Position numbers and translations under genes: made by a program
The notes under the pieces: model-generated
Told to the model about the DNA's origin: nothing
The model's database searches: none
The model's input: the letters and a program-made list of their open reading frames with translations, nothing else
Origin: Leucobacter muris
Lineage (GTDB): Bacteria; Actinomycetota; Actinomycetes; Actinomycetales; Microbacteriaceae
Direction: 5' to 3'
Length of the DNA: 64,000 nt
Assembly (NCBI RefSeq): GCF_004028235.1
Contig: NZ_CP035037.1
Coordinates: 744,001 to 808,000, forward strand
Shown here: in pieces, positions 36,539 through 45,655 of the stretch
How the letters are laid out: each line of letters opens with the position of its first letter
How positions within the stretch are numbered: the first letter of the stretch is position 1

Positions 36539-36925
36539 ATGCGATTCCTCTCCACCAAGCACCCCGAGCTGCGCTTTCACGTCGGCGACGCCAGCGTGAA
36601 GTTCCGCGCGGGCATCGCCGAGGTCACCGATCCCGACCTCATCGAGAAGCTCCACCGCTACGAGCACCTCGGCATCGAACCCGGCGACGACGTGGACCCC
36701 GAGCCCGACCTGGACGACGACCCCGAGAGCGACGACCCCGAAGGTGACGACGACCCCGAGGACGACCCCGCCATCGACCCCGAAGGCGATGACGATCCCG
36801 ATCTCGATGCGATGGACGAGGCCCAGCTTCGCGCCTTCGCCGAGACGGAAGGCATCGACCTCGGCAAGCTGCAGAACCTCGACAAGATCCGCACCCGGAT
36901 CGCCGAGGCGCTCGCCGCCGAGTAA
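36539..36925 (+). CDS. Phage protein with acidic repeat tract
   Basis: A 128-residue protein. The N-terminal 45 residues form a small beta domain (LRFHVGDASVKFRAGIAEVTD). A run of Asp/Glu/Pro follows (about 52-87, repeats of DDPEGDD type), then a C-terminal SAP-like or HeH-like helical motif (AQLRAFAETEGIDLGKLQNLDKI). Such proteins sit between capsid and connector genes; the role is unknown. Confidence 0.6.
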   Translation: MRFLSTKHPELRFHVGDASVKFRAGIAEVTDPDLIEKLHRYEHLGIEPGDDVDPEPDLDDDPESDDPEGDDDPEDDPAIDPEGDDDPDLDAMDEAQLRAFAETEGIDLGKLQNLDKIRTRIAEALAAE

Positions 36926-36988
36926 CCGCTGCCCGAAGGGGCCAGGGGAGACTCTGGCCCCTTCGCTGTTCCCGAGAGGGGGTGCCCG

Positions 36989-37399
36989 ATGCCCGACACA
37001 GAACAGGCGGAGATCGAACCGTTCGCCACGGTGGCGGAACTGAAGGTGCGGTGGCCGGGGTTTCCGGCCGGCGCGGATGAGCTCGCGAAGGTGCATCTGG
37101 CGGATGCGTCGCAGTTCATCCTCGACGTCGCCCCGTCCGCGTTGCGAGCGTCGCCGTCGACCAGGCGGCGCATCGTCTGCAAGGTCGTGCGGCGTGCGAT
37201 GCGCGCGGACCTCGACCCCGAGCTTGAAGAGCTCGAAGGGTTTGAGTCCGCGCAGACCGGGGCGGGTCCGTTCCAGGACACGCTGAAGCCGATCAACCCG
37301 CACGGCGACTACTACCTCACGGGGCAGGAGAAGCGCGCGCTGGGCGTCGGCCGGCAGCGCGCCGGGTCGATCAACATGCTGGCGGGCCGCGATGCGTAG
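36989..37399 (+). CDS. Head-tail connector (Gp15/Gp19-like)
   Basis: A 136-residue adaptor. FATVAELKVRWPGFPAGADE, LADASQFILDV and RIVCKVVRRAMRADL match the helical fold of phage adaptor proteins that bind under the portal. It overlaps the next gene by eight bases. Confidence 0.75.
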   Translation: MPDTEQAEIEPFATVAELKVRWPGFPAGADELAKVHLADASQFILDVAPSALRASPSTRRRIVCKVVRRAMRADLDPELEELEGFESAQTGAGPFQDTLKPINPHGDYYLTGQEKRALGVGRQRAGSINMLAGRDA

Positions 37400-37730
37400 A
37401 CGGATCACCGACTACGTGGACCGGCTGCCGTACCTCGCGGACGGCACCGACGAGCTGGGCGACCCGGTGGAGTCGTGGGGGCCGCCCGAGTCTGTCGGGA
37501 TATACGAGTTCAGCCCGGGTGGCTCCATCGAACCGCCCACGCCCGGGCATGACCGGGTGATCACGACGCCGACGCTGTACCTCCCGTACGGGTGCCCGTT
37601 CAAGCCGCGGGACCGGTGCGAGATCGACGGCGGCACCTACGAGGTGGAGGGGTGGCCCGCGAGGTGGAAGCACCGCCGCACCGGGCGCACCTTCGGCGAC
37701 ACCGTGAACCTCAAGCTCGTGGAGGGGTGA
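37392..37730 (+). CDS. Head closure / head-tail joining protein
   Basis: A 112-residue beta-rich protein (RDRCEIDGGTYEVEGWPARW, DTVNLKLVEG) in the stopper position. The motif of the final strands is common in Gp16-like head closure proteins. Its stop shares a base with the next ATG. Confidence 0.65.
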   Translation: MRRRITDYVDRLPYLADGTDELGDPVESWGPPESVGIYEFSPGGSIEPPTPGHDRVITTPTLYLPYGCPFKPRDRCEIDGGTYEVEGWPARWKHRRTGRTFGDTVNLKLVEG

Positions 37731-38122
37731 TGGGCGAAGTCATCGAGTTCGACCCGATCAAGATCGTGGTGCGCGACTACCTCATGGGCGTGCAGGCCGA
37801 CCCCGTCGTGGGGAAGGTGCCGAACCCGCGCCCGGCGAAGTTCACGCAACTGCAGACCGTGGGTGGCACCGCCGGCCTCGTGTCGCAGCGGCCGATGCTC
37901 ACGTTCCTGTGCTGGGACGAGAGCGAAGCGCTCGCCGCCCGCTACGCCGAGCGGATCCGGGCGCTCATGCGGGCCTGCCGGGTGCTCGGCGGGCTCCCGG
38001 TCTACGGCATCCGCGAAGTGTCGGTGCCGGTGTACCGGCCGGACCCCGAGACGCAGATCGACCGATATCAGTTCACGCACGAGATCCACGTGCGCGGAAA
38101 GACGCTGACCCCCTCACCGTAG
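37730..38122 (+). CDS. Tail terminator/completion protein (probable)
   Basis: A 130-residue protein (IKIVVRDYLMGVQADPVVGKV, RPMLTFLCWDESEALAARYAE) with a C-terminal beta hairpin (YQFTHEIHVRGK). Its order between head closure and tail tube is where tail terminators are found; the identification is from position and size. Confidence 0.6.
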   Translation: MGEVIEFDPIKIVVRDYLMGVQADPVVGKVPNPRPAKFTQLQTVGGTAGLVSQRPMLTFLCWDESEALAARYAERIRALMRACRVLGGLPVYGIREVSVPVYRPDPETQIDRYQFTHEIHVRGKTLTPSP

Positions 38123-38151
38123 GGGGTCTTCCTATCTGAGAGGAGGCGATC

Positions 38152-38388
38152 GTGACGAAGGTTGTGATCGCAAATCGGTGGACCGACCCTGCGGGGAAGG
38201 TCCACAAGGGCGGGCAGACCGTCGAGGTGGAGCCCGGTGTGGCTCGCGACCTCATCCTGCGCGGCAAGGCGCGCGAACTGCCCGCGGAGTCGAAGGCTGA
38301 GCCCTCGGCGCGCGGGAAGAACCCCAAGACCGAGCCACCGAAGACCCCGGCAAAGGCCGGCACGAAGGAGGCACCGAATGTCGACTAA
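38152..38388 (+). CDS. Small phage tail-region protein
   Basis: A 78-residue protein. The first 45 residues (VVIANRWTDPAGKVHKGGQTVEV, VARDLILRGKARELP) form a small beta unit like those of tail-region accessory proteins, and the rest is a Lys/Pro/Ala tail. Ribosome site GAGAGGAGG. It overlaps the tail tube gene by 11 bases. Confidence 0.55.
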   Translation: MTKVVIANRWTDPAGKVHKGGQTVEVEPGVARDLILRGKARELPAESKAEPSARGKNPKTEPPKTPAKAGTKEAPNVD

Positions 38389-38941
38389 CAACAGCAACAT
38401 CCGTATCAACGGCGGTCGCGCGACCGCGATCTACCTCGCCCCGAAGGGTGCGACGCTGCCCACGGGGCTGACCGACCCGATCGGCGACTTCGAGCACATG
38501 GGCTGGCTCCACGAGGACGGCATCGAGTTCGAGGTCTCCACCGACTCGAACAAGATCAAGGCCATGCAGGGCGGCGCGACCGTGCGCGTGGCGATCACCT
38601 CGACGGAGAAGACCCTGAAGTTCACCTGCCTCGAGGACAAGCCCGGGGTGTCGGAGCTGTACTGGGACCACGGCAAGCCCACCCTCGTGGGTGCCGAGGG
38701 CAGCCAGGTCGCACGCGTCGACCTGCCCGAGTCGATCGGCCTCGTGGAGCGTACCGCCGTGGTGCGCCTCGATGACGGCGACATCACGAAGTTCGTGTGC
38801 CTCGAGCTGATCCAGATCACCGAGCGCGAGTCCCTCTCGAACAACTCTTCGGACCCGGCCGCCTACGGCTTCACCGCGGAGATCATCGGCGACAGCTACT
38901 TCCTCACGAACGCGCCCGCGTTCATCGAAGCTGCCGCCTAA
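38378..38941 (+). CDS. Major tail tube protein (probable)
   Basis: A 187-residue beta-rich protein. It begins SNIRINGGRATAIYLAPKGA and shows DEIEVSTDSNKIKAMQGG-like repeats (here IEFEVSTDSNKIKAMQGG) and VRVAITSTEKTLKFTCLE, typical of siphovirus tube proteins. It would polymerise into the tail tube around the tape measure. GGAGG lies upstream of the ATG. Confidence 0.8.
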   Translation: MSTNNSNIRINGGRATAIYLAPKGATLPTGLTDPIGDFEHMGWLHEDGIEFEVSTDSNKIKAMQGGATVRVAITSTEKTLKFTCLEDKPGVSELYWDHGKPTLVGAEGSQVARVDLPESIGLVERTAVVRLDDGDITKFVCLELIQITERESLSNNSSDPAAYGFTAEIIGDSYFLTNAPAFIEAAA

Positions 38942-39031
38942 CCAGACCGGGCGGCGCGGGTGGTGGCTCCCCGCGTCGCCCATCTTCCCTGAGCCACACC
39001 ACCATCACCAACCCCAGAAATGGAGCCACAC

Positions 39032-39424
39032 ATGGCCGAGAACACCCAGATGAGCCGCGAGGAACTCGAAGCCGAGCTCGCACGCCGCAACACCCCCGAG
39101 ACCACGCCGGAACCGCCCGCGCAGTCCACCCGTGAGCGGTCCCCGATCAAGCCGCAGGACCACAAGCCCGCCGACCACGAGAAGGTCACCTTCGAGTTCG
39201 CCGGCGAGACGTTCACGATGGACGCCCGCGCCCCCAAGGACTCCCGCGTCTTCCTCTCCGTCCGCAAGGGCGACCTCGAACCCGCGATCATCCGCATGAC
39301 CAGCGCCGAAGATCTCGAGCGCCTCCTGAAGGCGATCGAAGACGAAGACGGCTGGTCCGACATGGAGCAGCTCGGCAAGTTCGTGGACGCCGCCCACGAG
39401 GCCGCCGGCACAAAAAACTCCTAA
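39032..39424 (+). CDS. Tail assembly chaperone, short form (gpG-like)
   Basis: A 130-residue protein. A charged N-terminus precedes VTFEFAGETFTMDARAPKDSRVF and EDLERLLKAIEDED, the usual tail chaperone pattern. The final codons read through the slippery A AAA AAC, and the TAA ends the short form two codons later. It guides tube polymerisation on the tape measure. Confidence 0.8.
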   Translation: MAENTQMSREELEAELARRNTPETTPEPPAQSTRERSPIKPQDHKPADHEKVTFEFAGETFTMDARAPKDSRVFLSVRKGDLEPAIIRMTSAEDLERLLKAIEDEDGWSDMEQLGKFVDAAHEAAGTKNS

Positions 39425-39831
39425 CCCTCGCCGGTCTGCTTCGAGACTGCCCAGACAGGCTCGAAGCAGACCTCGCGAGGTTCTTCCCCGGCGTCTCTCT
39501 CCAAGACCTCGACGGTGGCCCCGACGCTCTCACCCGCCTTGCCGCCTGCGCGGCGCACCTGCCACGCGGCGGCGCAGTCGGGGAGTACTACGGGGGCTGG
39601 CTCGCCGTCCTTCCCGAAGTCGAAGCGATCTGGGAACAGACCTACGTGCTCACGCTCGCCAACACCGAACGGAAGCAGCAGCACAAGGTGAAACCGCGCA
39701 AGCCCCCCGAGGGCGTGCGCGACCGCGAACGACGCGCCGCCGACGCCGCCTCGCACGCGGCCACGTTCTGGGAACAGGACAAAGCGTTCCAGGAGGCGAA
39801 GGCCGCCGGCGCGACGTGGGGAGACCTCTGA
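39032..39831 (+). CDS. Tail assembly chaperone, -1 frameshift long form (gpG-T-like)
   Basis: Slipping back one base at 39412-39418 continues translation as LLTLAGLLRDCPDRLEADL and onward to a TGA at 39829-39831, adding about 137 residues for a total near 266. The extension (GEYYGGWLAVLPEVEAIWEQ, then an Arg/Lys-rich helix) has no start codon of its own near its beginning. This is the conserved layout of lambda G and G-T, the long form being made in small amounts. The stop shares its A with the next ATG. Confidence 0.8.
39412..39418 (+). promoter_or_regulatory. Programmed -1 ribosomal frameshift site
   Basis: A AAA AAC read in the frame ACA AAA AAC, a canonical X XXY YYZ heptamer. The zero-frame stop comes two codons later. 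Confidence 0.85.
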
Positions 39832-40079
39832 TGCCGAAGAACCGCGCGCGGATCAACCTCCGCTCCGTAAACACCATCATGAGTAACCAGGCCTGCCAGA
39901 GCCTGGTCGATGAGGTCGGCGAAGAGATGGCGGGGGTTGCTGACGGGAACTACGAGTACGTCAGCAACCCCCACCGATACGTCGCCCGCGGCCACGTCCA
40001 AACCGCCGACGCCGCCACCGCCCGCCGCGACGCCGAAACCAACGAGCTGCTCCGCGCACTCGCCGCCGTGATCCGCTAG
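39831..40079 (+). CDS. Small tail-region protein
   Basis: An 82-residue protein (NQACQSLVDEVGEEMAGVADG, then YVSNPHRYVARGHVQTADAAT) that follows the chaperone gene by a one-base overlap. Similar proteins (neck or minor head-tail type) contain this RYVARGHV-like element, but the role is not established. The DUF4429 gene runs against it, with four shared bases. Confidence 0.5.
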   Translation: MPKNRARINLRSVNTIMSNQACQSLVDEVGEEMAGVADGNYEYVSNPHRYVARGHVQTADAATARRDAETNELLRALAAVIR

Positions 40080-40885
40080 AGCTGCGGATCGTCCGCGGTG
40101 GCCGGCTCGGCGGCCCAGCGCTTCTCGAGCTGCGCGATCTGATTGATGCGCGCCGCGAACTCGCGCATCTTCTTCTCGTCCTTCGCTGGCCCGTCGATGA
40201 TGACCGTGGCACCATCGGCGAAGACGATGGTCACGTATCCCTTGGTGCGGTCCTTCTTGAACATCCCGCCTGCGACCGCGCCCACGGGGCCGGCCAGCAG
40301 GGCGCCCGCTCCGATGCGGGTGAGCGTGGGCCTGGTCTTCTCGGCCCCGGACTCGAACTCTGCGGTCGCGCCGGCGATCGAGCGCTTCACGCCGATGCCG
40401 AGCGCGCCGAGATTGCTGTAGTGCCCTTTGCGCACCAGGTGTCCGTCGTACTGCGCCACGGCGAGCTTCCTCTGATACTTCTCCACGGTGGCCCGGTGCT
40501 GGACCGCACTCCGCGCTTCATCAGCCGCGGTTTTCTGCGCCGCTGCCTCTCGCATCGCCGACTCACGCCCCGGGTCGAGCTCGCCGCGCTCCTGAAGGCG
40601 CGCATCGAGTTCTGCGTGCAGCGAGGCGAACACCGACGACTCCTTTCTCGTGAACCGAACGTGGTTCGGATCATCGAGAGGCTTCTCGGTCTCCTCGCCT
40701 GGCACGGAGAACCGGAGGTATCCGTTGGCGATGCTGGACGCAGGTCTGAAATCGATCCGGCTCACATCAGCCAAGTCGAACTGTCGCGGCTCGCCAATCG
40801 AGCGCCACCCCGCCCGGTGGATCTTCACGGTTGTTCCGTCGACCTCGATCTGCCCACCGAATCCATCTGCGCGAAGTGCCGTCAT
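40076..40885 (-). CDS. DUF4429 protein, reversed cargo gene (moron)
   Basis: A 269-residue protein. The start (MTALRADGFGGQIEVDGTTVKIHRAG) and the strand RFSVPGEETEK match the PH-like DUF4429 module; a coiled-coil linker (about 95-150) and a second, Gly-rich hydrophobic segment (ALLAGPVGAVAGGMF) precede another PH-like strand set (KGYVTIVFADGATVII). It is the only minus-strand gene in the late operon, between the tail chaperones and the tape measure, so it is probably expressed from the prophage state. The function is unknown. Confidence 0.7.
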   Translation of the reverse strand: MTALRADGFGGQIEVDGTTVKIHRAGWRSIGEPRQFDLADVSRIDFRPASSIANGYLRFSVPGEETEKPLDDPNHVRFTRKESSVFASLHAELDARLQERGELDPGRESAMREAAAQKTAADEARSAVQHRATVEKYQRKLAVAQYDGHLVRKGHYSNLGALGIGVKRSIAGATAEFESGAEKTRPTLTRIGAGALLAGPVGAVAGGMFKKDRTKGYVTIVFADGATVIIDGPAKDEKKMREFAARINQIAQLEKRWAAEPATADDPQL

Positions 40886-40917
40886 GCCCTGAGCCTACAT
40901 TCCCCGGGAGGTCCGAG

Positions 40918-43495
40918 ATGGCTGGTCCAATGATCGAGGTCGCGAGCGCCTACGTCACGCTGCAGACGAAGTGGCCGGGCCTGCAGAAGTCGATCGACAC
41001 CGCGGTGGGCGGTCTGAACGTTACGAAGATCGGCGAGGAGATGGGGCGCAAGATCTCCACCTCGATGGGGAAGTCGATCAAGTCGCGCGTCGCCGAGCAG
41101 TTCGCGAACGCCACCGCGAAGGCACTCGACACCCAGACGGCCGCGACGAAGGCGCTCTCGAGCGCCGAGCACGCGCTCGTGAAGGCCCGCGCCGGGGCCG
41201 GCAACGCACAGGCGAAGGTCGTCCTCGCCGAGGAGAAGCTGCACCAGCTGCGCCAGAGCGGGAAGGCCTCGACCGGGCAGCTCGAAGCCGCCGAGGCCGC
41301 GCTCAACGCCGCCCAGGTGGAGAGGGCCGCCGCGAGCCGCGCAGTCGCCGAGGCGGACCTGAAAGCGACCGAGGCGAAGCGGAACGCGACCCGAGCCTCG
41401 AAGGAGTACGAGGCCGCACTGTCGGCTGAGAACGACCGGGCCGCGCGCGCCGCGGTCTACTACCCCGAAGTCGCCGCGCGCATGCAGGAGATCGGCTCCT
41501 CGTGGCAAACCGCCGGCCAGAAGATCACCTCCGTGGGCGACTCGCTCACGTCGAAGGTCACCAAGCCCGCCCTGATCGCCGGCTCCGCAGTCGGCGGCCT
41601 CGTCGGCGCGCTCGGCTTCCGCCGCCTGCTCGGCATCGACCGCGCGAAGGCCCAGTTCGAAGGACTCGGATATCAGGTCGACACCGTCATGGCGCAGGTC
41701 GACGCGGGTGTCACCAACACCGCGCTCTCTATGGCGGACGGCGCATCCCTCGCGGTGTCCGCGCTCGCCGCAACGGTGCCGCTGACCAGCCTCGAGCAGC
41801 ACCTGAAGCGCATCGCGAACACCTCGGCCGCCTACGGTGTGGAGGCGTCGCATGCGGGCCTGCTGATCAACCAGGCCTACATCGACGGTCGAGCGTCCTA
41901 CGGGCTGCTCTCGCAGATGCAGCAGAACAGCATCCCGATCATCTCCGCCCTGGCCGACACCTACGGCCGCACGGGCGAAGAGATCAAGGCGATGGCGCAG
42001 AACGGCGAGATCAGCATCGACATGCTGAACGCTGCGCTCGACAACAAGGCGGGTGCGGCCGCCGCCTCCTACGCGAAGTCGTGGGAGGGCATCTACAAGA
42101 ACGTGCTCTCGAACATCGGCCGCTTCGGCGAGCAGGTGCTCAGTGGTGCGTTCCCGCAGGCGAAGGCCGCGCTCGAGGAGTTCCTCGCCGTGCTGAAGGC
42201 TCCCGAGACGAAGGAGTTCGCGACCCAGCTGGGCACCGTGCTCGGGGGCGCGGTCTCGACGTTCCTCGACCGGATCCGTGGCCTCATCCAGGCATGGAAC
42301 GACCTCGACGGCGGCCAGCAGCGCGCGCTCACCAATATCGGCATCGGCCTGGTGGCGCTCGGCCCGGGCCTGAAGATCGTCGGCGGACTCACGAGCGGCA
42401 TCGGACGCGTCTGGGACGGCGCAGAACTCGCCGCCAGCGCCGTGGGCGGCTGGACGCAGAAGATGGGCCTGGCATCCGGTGCCGCGCTCGATCTCTCGAA
42501 CATGACCGAGAAGCAAGCCCGCGCAGCCAAGGTCGGAGCAGCTGCTCAGGCCGCCCTCGGGAGCGCAACTGCTCTAGCAAAGAAGGGGTTCGTCGGACTC
42601 GGTAACTCCATGAATGCCCATCCGGTCATGTGGATCGCCTCAGCGCTCGCCGCCGTGGCGGCTGGGCTGACGTACTTCTTCACGCAGACCGAGACTGGTC
42701 GGCGGCTCTGGGATTCGTTCATGGAGGCGCTGCGGCCGGTGGGGGAGGTGCTGTCCGGGATTGGGCAGCAGATCGCGTCGACGTTCGGCGGGATCATGGA
42801 GACCCTCGGTCCGGTGCTGTCTCGCATCGTGGAGACGGTCGGGGGCGTGTTCTCCCGGATCGGCCCGGCGATCGCGTCGACGCTCGGCGTGCTCGGTGAC
42901 GTGCTCGGCGGGGTGTTCTCGGGCGCGGTCGAGTTCCTCGCTCCGCTGTTCGCGACCCTCGTGGACGCGGGTGGGCAGCTGCTGGGCGCGTTCGCTCCGC
43001 TCCTTCCCGTGTTCGCCGACGCGGGCACCCGCATCATGGAGGCCTTCGCTCCCGTCGCGGAGACCTTCTCCACGTCGCTGATGCCCGCGCTTGCCGAGCT
43101 CGGTGCAGCGTTCGGGGAGATCGGCGCGCAGATCGCGCTCCTCGGTCCCGTGTTTGCGGAGCTGATTGGCAAGTTCGGTGAGCTGTTCGCGATGCTCGTC
43201 CCGATCGCGGCCGAGCTGGTCGGCCGCTTCGCGCCGCTGATCGCGATGCTGGTGTCCCAGCTCGCGCCGGTGTTCGCTGAGCTGCTGTCGGCCGTGGTGC
43301 CGCTGGTGGGTCAGCTGATCGGCGGACTGATCCCGGTCATCTCGCAACTGGTGAGCGCACTCGCGCCACTGATCGCCGACCTCGTGTCGAAGCTCGCGCC
43401 GATCATCATGGAGATCGCGTCCCGCGTGCTCCCGCTGATCGTGACCGCGTTCGAAGCGGTCGTGCCGATCGTGGGCCAGCTGGTTGAGGCCCTCG
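40918..43495 (+). pseudogene. Tape-measure protein, truncated by the IS3-type element
   Basis: About 859 codons remain. A helical N-terminus with Ala-rich coiled coils (about 60-190) leads to a TMP core (GLLSQMQQNSIPIISALADTYGRTGEEI, trimmed) and hydrophobic 11-residue repeats (about 610-855, units such as LAPVFAELLSAVVPLVGQL). The frame enters the IS end at 43496 and stops at 43626. Siphovirus tape measures are usually longer and carry further domains; the 3' end and all later tail genes are missing. GGGAGG precedes the ATG. Confidence 0.88.
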
Positions 43496-43544
43496 TGAAT
43501 TGGCCTGGTTTGAGTTCCGATCTTTATACAAGGATGGAACTACG

Positions 43545-43859
43545 ATGCCAAGCAAATATGACCCTGAACTTCGCCAGCGCGCACTTCGGATGCTCGCCGA
43601 AGCCCGTCCCGAGCACGAGTCGCTGACCGCGGCCTGCCGACACGTCGGTGGGCTCCTCGGAGTGAGCCCGGAGACGCTGCGCGTGTGGCAGCGCCGCTAC
43701 GACATCGATACCGGCGCGAAGCCTGGCACCTCGATCGATATGGCCCAGGAGAACCGGCGGTTACGCCGCGAGGTGAGCGAGCTCCGTAAGGCCAACGAGG
43801 TACTCAAAGCCGCGAGCGTGTTTTTCGCGAAGGAACTCGACCGGCCACGAACGAAATGA
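43545..43859 (+). CDS. IS3-family transposase OrfA
   Basis: A 104-residue protein: helix-turn-helix (YDPELRQRALRMLAEARPEH, LGVSPETLRVWQRRYDID) and a leucine-zipper-like C-terminus (ENRRLRREVSELRKANEVLK). It ends with an ATGA overlap onto orfB, where frameshifting or re-initiation yields the active transposase. Confidence 0.93.
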   Translation: MPSKYDPELRQRALRMLAEARPEHESLTAACRHVGGLLGVSPETLRVWQRRYDIDTGAKPGTSIDMAQENRRLRREVSELRKANEVLKAASVFFAKELDRPRTK

Positions 43860-44767
43860 TCAGATTCATCGACGAGTACCGTGATCGTTTCGGGGTCGAG
43901 TTCCTCTGTCGTACGCTGCGTGCGGCAGTTCGTGGGTTCCTCACCTCCCGCGGATACCGGGCCGCGAAAGCCCGGTCGGCCTCAGCCAGGCAGCTGCGCG
44001 ACGAGTTGCTCCTCCCTGAGATCCGGCGGCTCCACGCGAAGCACTATGGCGTGTACGGGCGCCGGAAGATGCATGCCCTGCTGAAGCGTGAGGGGTGGAA
44101 GATCGGCCGCGACCAGACCGAGCGTCTGATGCGGCTCGCCGGCGTGCGCGGGGTACGGAAATCAAAGCGCGTGTTCACCACACGCCCTAACAAAACGGCG
44201 GCACTGCCTGCCGATCTCGTCAACCGGAGATTCGCCGCTGACGGGCCGCGCAAGCTCTGGGTGTGCGACGTGACCTACGTCGCCACCTGGTCTGGGTTCG
44301 CCTATGTCGCGTTCGTCACTGACGTGTACTCGCGCAGAATCGTGGGCTGGAATGTCGCTGCGACGCTGAAATCTGAGGTTCTGCCGATGCAGGCACTCGA
44401 TATGGCTGCGTGGCAATCGGGCGGCAGGCTCGATGGCCTGATCCATCACGCCGATCACGGGTCGAATTACACCGCCATGGTCTATACGGATCGCATTGCG
44501 GAACTCGGAGCAGTGCCCTCGACCGGGACGGTCGGCGACAGTTTTGACAATGCCATGGCTGAGGCGGTCAACAACCTCTACAAGACCGAACTGATCCGAC
44601 AGCAGGGCCCCTGGCGGACGGTTGAGCAGGTCGAACTCGCGACCCTCGAATACGTGTGGTGGTGGAACCATGAGCGCCTTCACGGGGAGCTCGATATGCG
44701 TACCCCGATCGAGGTCGAGCAGGCCTACTATACTGAGGCCGAGGAACTTCTGTCACCGACAGGTTGA
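43856..44767 (+). CDS. IS3-family transposase OrfB
   Basis: A 303-residue DDE integrase-core protein. HTH_21 region (HAKHYGVYGRRKMHALLKREG) is followed by the rve core: WVCDVTYV (first Asp), HHADHGSNY (second Asp) and DNAMAEAVNNLYKTE (Glu). It lies in the -1 frame relative to orfA. Intact length suggests a possibly active copy. Confidence 0.95.
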   Translation: MIRFIDEYRDRFGVEFLCRTLRAAVRGFLTSRGYRAAKARSASARQLRDELLLPEIRRLHAKHYGVYGRRKMHALLKREGWKIGRDQTERLMRLAGVRGVRKSKRVFTTRPNKTAALPADLVNRRFAADGPRKLWVCDVTYVATWSGFAYVAFVTDVYSRRIVGWNVAATLKSEVLPMQALDMAAWQSGGRLDGLIHHADHGSNYTAMVYTDRIAELGAVPSTGTVGDSFDNAMAEAVNNLYKTELIRQQGPWRTVEQVELATLEYVWWWNHERLHGELDMRTPIEVEQAYYTEAEELLSPTG

Positions 44768-44801
44768 CAGGAAAACCGGTCGGAACTCAAACCAGGCCAA
44801 T

Positions 44802-45551
44802 TCAGTCTGAAAGCACGTTTGCGCTCACCCACGGCACCAATCCGGAGGTAGCGAGAATAGCGCACTCAATAAGCCGCGAGGTCCTACCATTGCCGTCTCC
44901 GAACGGGTGGATCCAAGCGACATAGAGATGCGCAAGAACTGCGGCAAGGAACACAAAATAGAATCGGTTCTCTGGCTGCTCCTGCTTAGCGGCGTCATCG
45001 AGAATGGCGTTAAGCCAGTCACAGAGCTTCTGCATAAGGAACTCGACATCTTCTGTGGGCGCACCTCTATAGAGCCCTACCCCTACGTTCACGTCGCGAA
45101 ATTCACCCGGGACTACATGGTCTTCAAGTTCCATGTCGGCCATGAGCATGGCGTGGATACTCTTGATCCACTCTGGAGTTAAGCGGAAATCGCCGTCGAC
45201 CGAAGCAGCAGTCTCTCTCACTGATTCTAGAGCTGCCATGACATTGAGAACTTCCTGCTCCAAGTACTCGCGCGACGGCGGCTGCGTCTTGCCTCGTTCG
45301 AGCAGCTTGTCGACTTCTTCTTGGGTAAGAGTGTTTCCCTCGATCTGTGCCGAGGCAAGGGCCCCACGGCGCAGATAAATTACTGATAGATGATCTGCTG
45401 TGCCTGGCATGAGAGGCGTGCCGATGAGGTGCATTGACTTGGAGTAGCACTCGCCAAGTTGGGCCCAAATTAGCGGCGGAAGATCGCGATTGTCGAACTT
45501 AAATGTTAACCAAGGGTGACTATCAGCGTATGCGCGATGCGTTGTCTCCAT
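44802..45551 (-). pseudogene. Fic-domain protein, C-terminus cut by the IS end
   Basis: 249 residues remain of a protein usually 350-400 long. Fic_N is followed by an inhibitory helix with SAQIEGN ((S/T)xxxEG motif, about residue 70) and the intact Fic core HPFGDGNGRTSRL near 225. The final TGA is supplied by the first three bases of the IS end. Fic enzymes AMPylate or otherwise modify proteins; the inhibitory Glu in the N-terminal helix marks class II. The sequence is visibly lower in GC than its surroundings, a sign of transfer. The C-terminal winged-helix region is lost. An earlier start is possible; no ribosome site precedes 45551. Confidence 0.85.
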
Positions 45552-45655
45552 TGGGTCACACTACTAATGCTAGTTCAAATTGTCCAACCCAATGTCACAA
45601 CTCCAGGCACATTAGCCCAGTCTCAGTCAGCGCGGATCTGCGCCTACATCCGCCA

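Larger units (their letters stand above)
43496..44804 (+). mobile_element. IS3-family insertion sequence
   Basis: A 1309-bp element with perfect 25-bp terminal inverted repeats: the left begins TGAATTGGCCTGGTTTGAG and ends at 43520, the right is its complement at 44780-44804. The ends are 5'-TG...CA-3' as in the family. It carries orfA and orfB in overlapping frames. No 3-4-base target duplication is seen (TCG before, GTC after), so the flanks were probably joined by a deletion. Confidence 0.95.

Noticed and set aside
36700..36810. GACGACCCCGA-type repeats as a CRISPR or regulatory repeat array
   Set aside because: They encode an Asp/Pro/Glu tract inside a coding gene and have no spacers.
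42900..43495. Repetitive sequence in the tape-measure gene as a separate element
   Set aside because: It is the normal hydrophobic 11-residue repeat of tape-measure proteins.
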